A stretch of 64,000 nt of DNA. Origin: an uncultured Clostridia bacterium (GTDB lineage Bacteria; Bacillota; Clostridia; Christensenellales; DTU072). Below, in pieces: positions 59,745-64,000 of the stretch. Location of the stretch: positions 1-64,000 of the forward strand of contig CAKQTC010000004.1 in the NCBI GenBank assembly GCA_934274515.1. The letters are read 5' to 3'. The notes under the pieces are model-generated. The model searched no databases. It was not told the origin of the DNA and saw nothing but the letters and a program-made list of their open reading frames with translations. A program made the translations under genes and the position numbers. Each line of letters starts with the position of its first letter. Within the stretch, counting starts at the first letter, position 1.

Positions 59745-59773
59745 ATTGTAACATCTTTTTATTAATTAATCAA
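59745..59773 (-). promoter_or_regulatory. Promoter of rnpB
   Basis: On the minus strand TTGATT (59773-59768), 17-bp spacer, TACAAT (59750-59745) with extended -10 TGT. Start near 59738. Confidence 0.82.
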
Positions 59774-59823
59774 GTGGGTTTATCCCTAAATAAATTGATA
59801 ATAATTATTCTGAGAGGTAATTT

Positions 59824-62800
59824 ATGATAGAAATGGTAGTTATTACGGGAACGTTAATTGCAATGGTGTGCATATCGGCTTATTTTGCCTTTCGTCCGTG
59901 TTTAATGAAGGAAAAAAGACGTATGGGTTCGTGCGATAATGAAGAACTCGTCGCGTTGCTTATAGAAAAATCAAAGGGAATGCGTACGTATCGAAACGGC
60001 GGAGGTGGCGCGTCTTGTACGGAATTTTACAACGATATGCTGCGAGTAAATCGAATGATATCGCGTAAAGTCAATAAAAAAGTACCGTTGACCGAGGCGG
60101 AAATTTGGTATTATGAAAATTTTCATCTTGTTTATAGATTTATTTTTTCACGCGTGCGCGATATGAGAAATTTACCGCATTGCGATAACGAACCGAGAAT
60201 AGTAAAAATAGCCCGCATAATCGTGGATAATTCCTTGGGCTGTTTGAATTCTAATCGTATCAAGTTCGTGATGGAAAACATAAAAGACGCGTTTTCATTT
60301 ACTTACCGAGAAATACGAAATTTTAACGACGCAATAGGGGCGGCGATAATCGAGCAACTCTTTATACTTTCGCAACGTCTGAAATATGCTGAAAAATGTA
60401 AAAAATACGCAAAAAAAAGCATTATGGATGAGAAATTATTGTCAAAAGATGTTTATTTGTATCATATGTTACAAAGAAATGACCTTCCGCAAAAAATAAA
60501 TTTTAGATTAGAAAAAGCGGGTATAGACAAAAAGCGAGTAATTAACAACTACAATTATGTAATGATGCGGAACACCGCGATGGCAGAAACGCTTTTTAGT
60601 GCCTTACGTAACGAAGAAGGTTTTTTTTCTGCTATGTCGGGTATCGAGTATCTTGGTGCGTATAAAGTTTTGATTGAAAATTATTCATTAAAAAATGTAT
60701 CTATAGATACACTTTATGAGTATTTTGATAGAATTAATAAAATTGCCGATAAAAGAAACGCAAGCGAAGTATACGTTGCGAAAAAATTATCCGAAATTGC
60801 CGAGTATAACGGTAAAGATATCTCGGAAATTCTTTTCGATTATCCGCGCTCTCTTTCGTTATACGTAGCGGACAATAGATTAAGAAAACTCGGAATTAAA
60901 AAGAAAATAGGAGAAAAGACATACGTGCTTGGCGTAACGACGGTTGCTTTCTGCGCGGCGGTCGGCGTTGGCATTGCGTTAAAAAATATTGCTTTCGGTA
61001 TTTTGTCTTTCATTCCGTTGTTTTTTTCGGCGGAAAATTTGATAAATTATTTATTATCTCATTTGTCTATCGGGTTCTTTGCACCGTCTATGGCGTACGA
61101 AAAGGTGCCTTATGACCACTCGGCTATGATTGTAATAAGCGAGTATATTTCCGGAATAGAACAACTAAAAAAGAGTATTTTTCACGCAAAAACCCTGCTT
61201 TATGGTAATTTTGATGCGAACATACGTGTAGGCTTGCTTATTGATACGCCTGCCGACAGCGTTCCGATTACCGACCTTGACAGAGAAATTATAGAGTATT
61301 TGACAAATGAAAATCTGCCAAATAATTTATGTGTTTATGTAAGAAAAAAGAGTTATTTGAAGAAAAAATTTGTAGCAAGAGAACGCAAACGCGGGGCGAT
61401 AATGGCTCTTGCAAAATATTTGCTCACAAAAGAGCAGTTTGAATTCTTGTTTATATCGGAAAAAGAACCGATTACACCTCGATATGTAATCACGCTTGAC
61501 GCAGACAATACGGTTTTGCCCGGAGAGGCGATGCGTCTAGTTAATATGATGGCTCATCCGTACAATGAAAAATACGACTTATTGACCATGCAGGGAAGGA
61601 CGAATTTGTTTTCTTTTAAAAATCTATATGCTTTACGATATACCGACGAAAGCGGATTTGAAGAATATCCTACGTATAGCGGTCTGTATTATAAACTTTT
61701 TAAGACAGACGTGTATTGCGGAAAAGGGATAATCAGGACGGAACGGCTATATAACAAACTTGCGGAAATATTTCCGAGTGAAAAAATTTTATCGCACGAT
61801 GTAATCGAAGGAAGTATCTTGAAAACAGGGAGCGGCGGAATGTGTTTTGAAGACGCGCCCGAAAATTTTATTTCGGACAGAGAAAGGCGAAAACGCTGGA
61901 TGCGCGGTGACGTTCAATTGCTTCCTTTTTTGTTCGGTTTATGGAAAAACGATGGCAAAAATCGATATAAAAGTGATTTTTCGCCCGTGAGTCGCTTTAT
62001 TATGGCAAAAAATATTCTATCGACGATAAAAGAAGCGTGCATTTTATCTCTTTTAGTTATCGGTTTATGTGTTTCACCGATACTGTTCGGGGTGGCTTTC
62101 GGCATTTTTGCGCTTCCTTATGTAATTAACCAAGTTAAAATTATAAGAAGTTGTGTAAGCGGCGACAAAATTTCGTCGATACTAAGAAAAAGCGCAAAAA
62201 ATTTCTTTTTCGCGTTCGAAGAATTCTTTCTTATCGGATATTACGCCGTAGATAACCTCATTGTTCTTGTAACGACGCTTACTCGAATGGCTTTCGGAAA
62301 AAATTTGTTACAATGGAAAACTTATTATTCGTCACAAAAAACACGCGATTTTTCATCTTATGTAAGACTTATAGCCTTGCCGACGCTTGCTATGACCGTC
62401 ATAACCGCCGTTTTAATGTCTGTCGGAATTAACGTTTTACCATGTGCGATTTATATTTATTCTACATTTTTGACTTTCGATTTATTATATTGTTCATCGC
62501 AAATAAGATTAAAAAATAAGACTTTGCAAGAAAAAGATAGGGAAAAACTAAAAGAATTAGCGGCGAGTACGTATAAATATTTTTGTTTTATGCGCAATAA
62601 CAACGGCTTAATTGCAGATAATTTTCAACTAAAACCGTATAAAGGGCAGTCAAAAACGACATCTCCGACGAACCTAGCGTTCAGTATTTTATCGGAAATA
62701 TGCGCTTATTTAATAAAGATAATTACTTATGATGAGTGCATTATTAACTTAAAAAAGATAATTTCCGCATTATCTTCGTTAAAAAAATGGCACGGTAATT

Positions 62801-64000
62801 TATATAATTGGTATAAAATCAGTGACGGTGAACCTACGAATTGTTTTGTATCTAGCGTAGATAACGGAAATTTGGCGGCGGCGTTAATGCTTGCAAAATT
62901 ATTTTTTAAGCAAAAAGGAGACAACTCACTTGCATCTGAATTTGAATTGATTTTATCCGGAATGCGACTGGATAAACTCTATGACGAAAGGAAAAAACTT
63001 TTTTATATCGGCTTTGACGGAAAAAAGTACTGCGGACATTACGATTTATTGGCGTCGGAAGCGCGGATATTGAGTTTGATATACGTTGCGTTGTATCATG
63101 ACTATGCGCATATATCAAGTTTGAAAAAAGATTATGTGGGCTTAGGCGGAAACGTTTTGCTTAGTTGGAGCGGAACAATGTTTGAAATGCTTATGCCCGA
63201 AATCTTTTTTGCGCCGCCTTATTGCTCGTCGCTATATCGAAGTGAAAAGTATACAGTCAAAAAACACCGAGAGGAGAAGACGGAAAACGTATGGGGAATA
63301 AGCGAAAGCGGATATTATGCGTTCGATGAGAATATGAACTATCAATATTCGGCGTTCGGGCTAAAATCTCTTGCGCTGAACTCTAATCAAACGGGGACGG
63401 TGGTTGCTCCGTATGCGGCGATTCTAGGTTTGAAATTTGATCCGAAAAGCGTAGTAGAGAATATCGAAGAACTCAAAAAAGCAGGTTGCGGCTTTGAGTA
63501 TGGTATGTTCGAAGCGATTGATTTCGGAGAGGGAAAGCATATAATTTATTCGGCGATGACGCACCATCAAGGTATGATTTTGGCTTCAATAACAAATTTT
63601 TTAATGGATGATGTTCTGCAAAAAATAATGAAAACATCGCCAAAAATCGCATCGTGTCTAGAATATTTTAATGAGAAACGTCCGGATAGAAGATTTCCGC
63701 AGAAAACTCGCAAAAATACGAAAAAATATACATCTAGCAACATAAACTATTGTAAAATATCGGATAAAATACAACAATACTTTCAAACAGCAGCATTATC
63801 TGATACTCAATACAGCATAATTTGCAATTCTCTAGGAGGTGGTTTTTCAAAATTCGGCAATATTTTGATTAACAAAAATTCGGGCGTTTATGAGGAAAAC
63901 AACGGAATATTCTTTTTTGCCTCGACCAACGGAAAGGAATGGTGTTCTCCTACGTATTTGCCGTTTGCCGACGATAGAGCAACGTACGAGTTCGGCTATA
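59824..64000 (+). CDS. Cyclic beta-glucan synthase (NdvB/ChvB)-like giant enzyme, 3' end outside window
   Basis: An open frame of 1392 codons runs off the window. A short N-terminal membrane helix is followed by a helical region, two helices (about 365-420), then a GT84-type glycosyltransferase with LDADN (Asp559, Asp561), LSHDVIEG and RRKRWMRGD (about 687-697), and further helices (about 725-870). Next comes a glucoamylase-like domain with WSGTMFEMLMP (from Trp1115), WGISESGYY, VVAPYAA, FEAIDFG and THHQGM. After 1300 the beta-sandwich of a GH94 phosphorylase-like region begins (SLGGGFSKFG, then WCSPTYLPF). This is the domain order of cyclic beta-1,2-glucan synthases, usually about 2800 residues. 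GAGAGG precedes the ATG. Whether the product is cyclic is not shown. Confidence 0.87.
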   Translation, partial: MIEMVVITGTLIAMVCISAYFAFRPCLMKEKRRMGSCDNEELVALLIEKSKGMRTYRNGGGGASCTEFYNDMLRVNRMISRKVNKKVPLTEAEIWYYENFHLVYRFIFSRVRDMRNLPHCDNEPRIVKIARIIVDNSLGCLNSNRIKFVMENIKDAFSFTYREIRNFNDAIGAAIIEQLFILSQRLKYAEKCKKYAKKSIMDEKLLSKDVYLYHMLQRNDLPQKINFRLEKAGIDKKRVINNYNYVMMRNTAMAETLFSALRNEEGFFSAMSGIEYLGAYKVLIENYSLKNVSIDTLYEYFDRINKIADKRNASEVYVAKKLSEIAEYNGKDISEILFDYPRSLSLYVADNRLRKLGIKKKIGEKTYVLGVTTVAFCAAVGVGIALKNIAFGILSFIPLFFSAENLINYLLSHLSIGFFAPSMAYEKVPYDHSAMIVISEYISGIEQLKKSIFHAKTLLYGNFDANIRVGLLIDTPADSVPITDLDREIIEYLTNENLPNNLCVYVRKKSYLKKKFVARERKRGAIMALAKYLLTKEQFEFLFISEKEPITPRYVITLDADNTVLPGEAMRLVNMMAHPYNEKYDLLTMQGRTNLFSFKNLYALRYTDESGFEEYPTYSGLYYKLFKTDVYCGKGIIRTERLYNKLAEIFPSEKILSHDVIEGSILKTGSGGMCFEDAPENFISDRERRKRWMRGDVQLLPFLFGLWKNDGKNRYKSDFSPVSRFIMAKNILSTIKEACILSLLVIGLCVSPILFGVAFGIFALPYVINQVKIIRSCVSGDKISSILRKSAKNFFFAFEEFFLIGYYAVDNLIVLVTTLTRMAFGKNLLQWKTYYSSQKTRDFSSYVRLIALPTLAMTVITAVLMSVGINVLPCAIYIYSTFLTFDLLYCSSQIRLKNKTLQEKDREKLKELAASTYKYFCFMRNNNGLIADNFQLKPYKGQSKTTSPTNLAFSILSEICAYLIKIITYDECIINLKKIISALSSLKKWHGNLYNWYKISDGEPTNCFVSSVDNGNLAAALMLAKLFFKQKGDNSLASEFELILSGMRLDKLYDERKKLFYIGFDGKKYCGHYDLLASEARILSLIYVALYHDYAHISSLKKDYVGLGGNVLLSWSGTMFEMLMPEIFFAPPYCSSLYRSEKYTVKKHREEKTENVWGISESGYYAFDENMNYQYSAFGLKSLALNSNQTGTVVAPYAAILGLKFDPKSVVENIEELKKAGCGFEYGMFEAIDFGEGKHIIYSAMTHHQGMILASITNFLMDDVLQKIMKTSPKIASCLEYFNEKRPDRRFPQKTRKNTKKYTSSNINYCKISDKIQQYFQTAALSDTQYSIICNSLGGGFSKFGNILINKNSGVYEENNGIFFFASTNGKEWCSPTYLPFADDRATYEFGY

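Overview
The window reads as a chromosome segment of an endospore-forming, low-to-moderate GC Firmicute, most like an uncultured gut Clostridia lineage. The grounds are spo0A, spoIVA, spoIIGA, sigE, sigG and sigK lying together with a mraZ-to-ftsZ division/cell-wall cluster, B. subtilis-like sigma-A promoters, a large Alu-domain SRP RNA, and meso-diaminopimelate peptidoglycan genes (asd, dapB, and a DNPR-type MurE). Almost the whole window is core genome. I saw no insertion sequence, prophage, CRISPR array or integration site.

Layout: 1-9.5 kb holds tRNA-Ser, a MacB-like ABC exporter with an EF-hand loop, spo0A with paired 0A boxes, an RluA-type pseudouridine synthase, and a three-gene ABC cassette (anchored protein, ATPase, permease). 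9.6-15.2 kb holds tRNA-Glu, leuS, gapA, and dapB/asd on the minus strand. 15.5-21.5 kb holds a SARP/MalT-like regulator with a methyltransferase, then a PyrR-attenuated pyrR-uracil permease operon. 21.6-31.1 kb holds sdaA and rqcH (minus), a radical SAM/DUF512 protein with der, an aminotransferase, spoIVA and hflX. 31.2-41.1 kb holds SRP RNA, pepF, dnaB, tig-clpP-clpX-engB, a Cys-rich possible spore-surface gene and a metallophosphoesterase. 41.2-54.5 kb is the dcw cluster under a MraZ-box promoter: mraZ, rsmH, an ftsL-position gene, a PASTA-containing PBP, murE, mraY, murD, ftsW/spoVE, murA, ftsQ, ftsA, ftsZ. 54.6-59.4 kb is a sporulation sigma block: spoIIGA, sigE, sigG, ylmC, nrdR, an rlu gene, sigK. 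59.4-59.7 kb is rnpB (minus). From 59.8 kb to the window end an open frame of more than 1390 codons encodes the N-terminal part of a cyclic beta-glucan synthase (NdvB/ChvB)-like enzyme.

Most notable signals: (1) six genes, several acting on ribosomes or rRNA, have a good -10 box only 6-9 nt before the ATG and no Shine-Dalgarno, so their mRNAs should be leaderless or nearly so; (2) FtsA has lost recognisable nucleotide-binding motifs and the C-terminal membrane helix, and FtsZ lacks the usual C-terminal peptide; (3) the division/sporulation PBP seems to start at AUU; (4) Spo0A has an altered acidic pocket; (5) the SRP RNA apical loop is not GNRA; (6) a terminator sits directly in front of spoIIGA, which has no visible SD.
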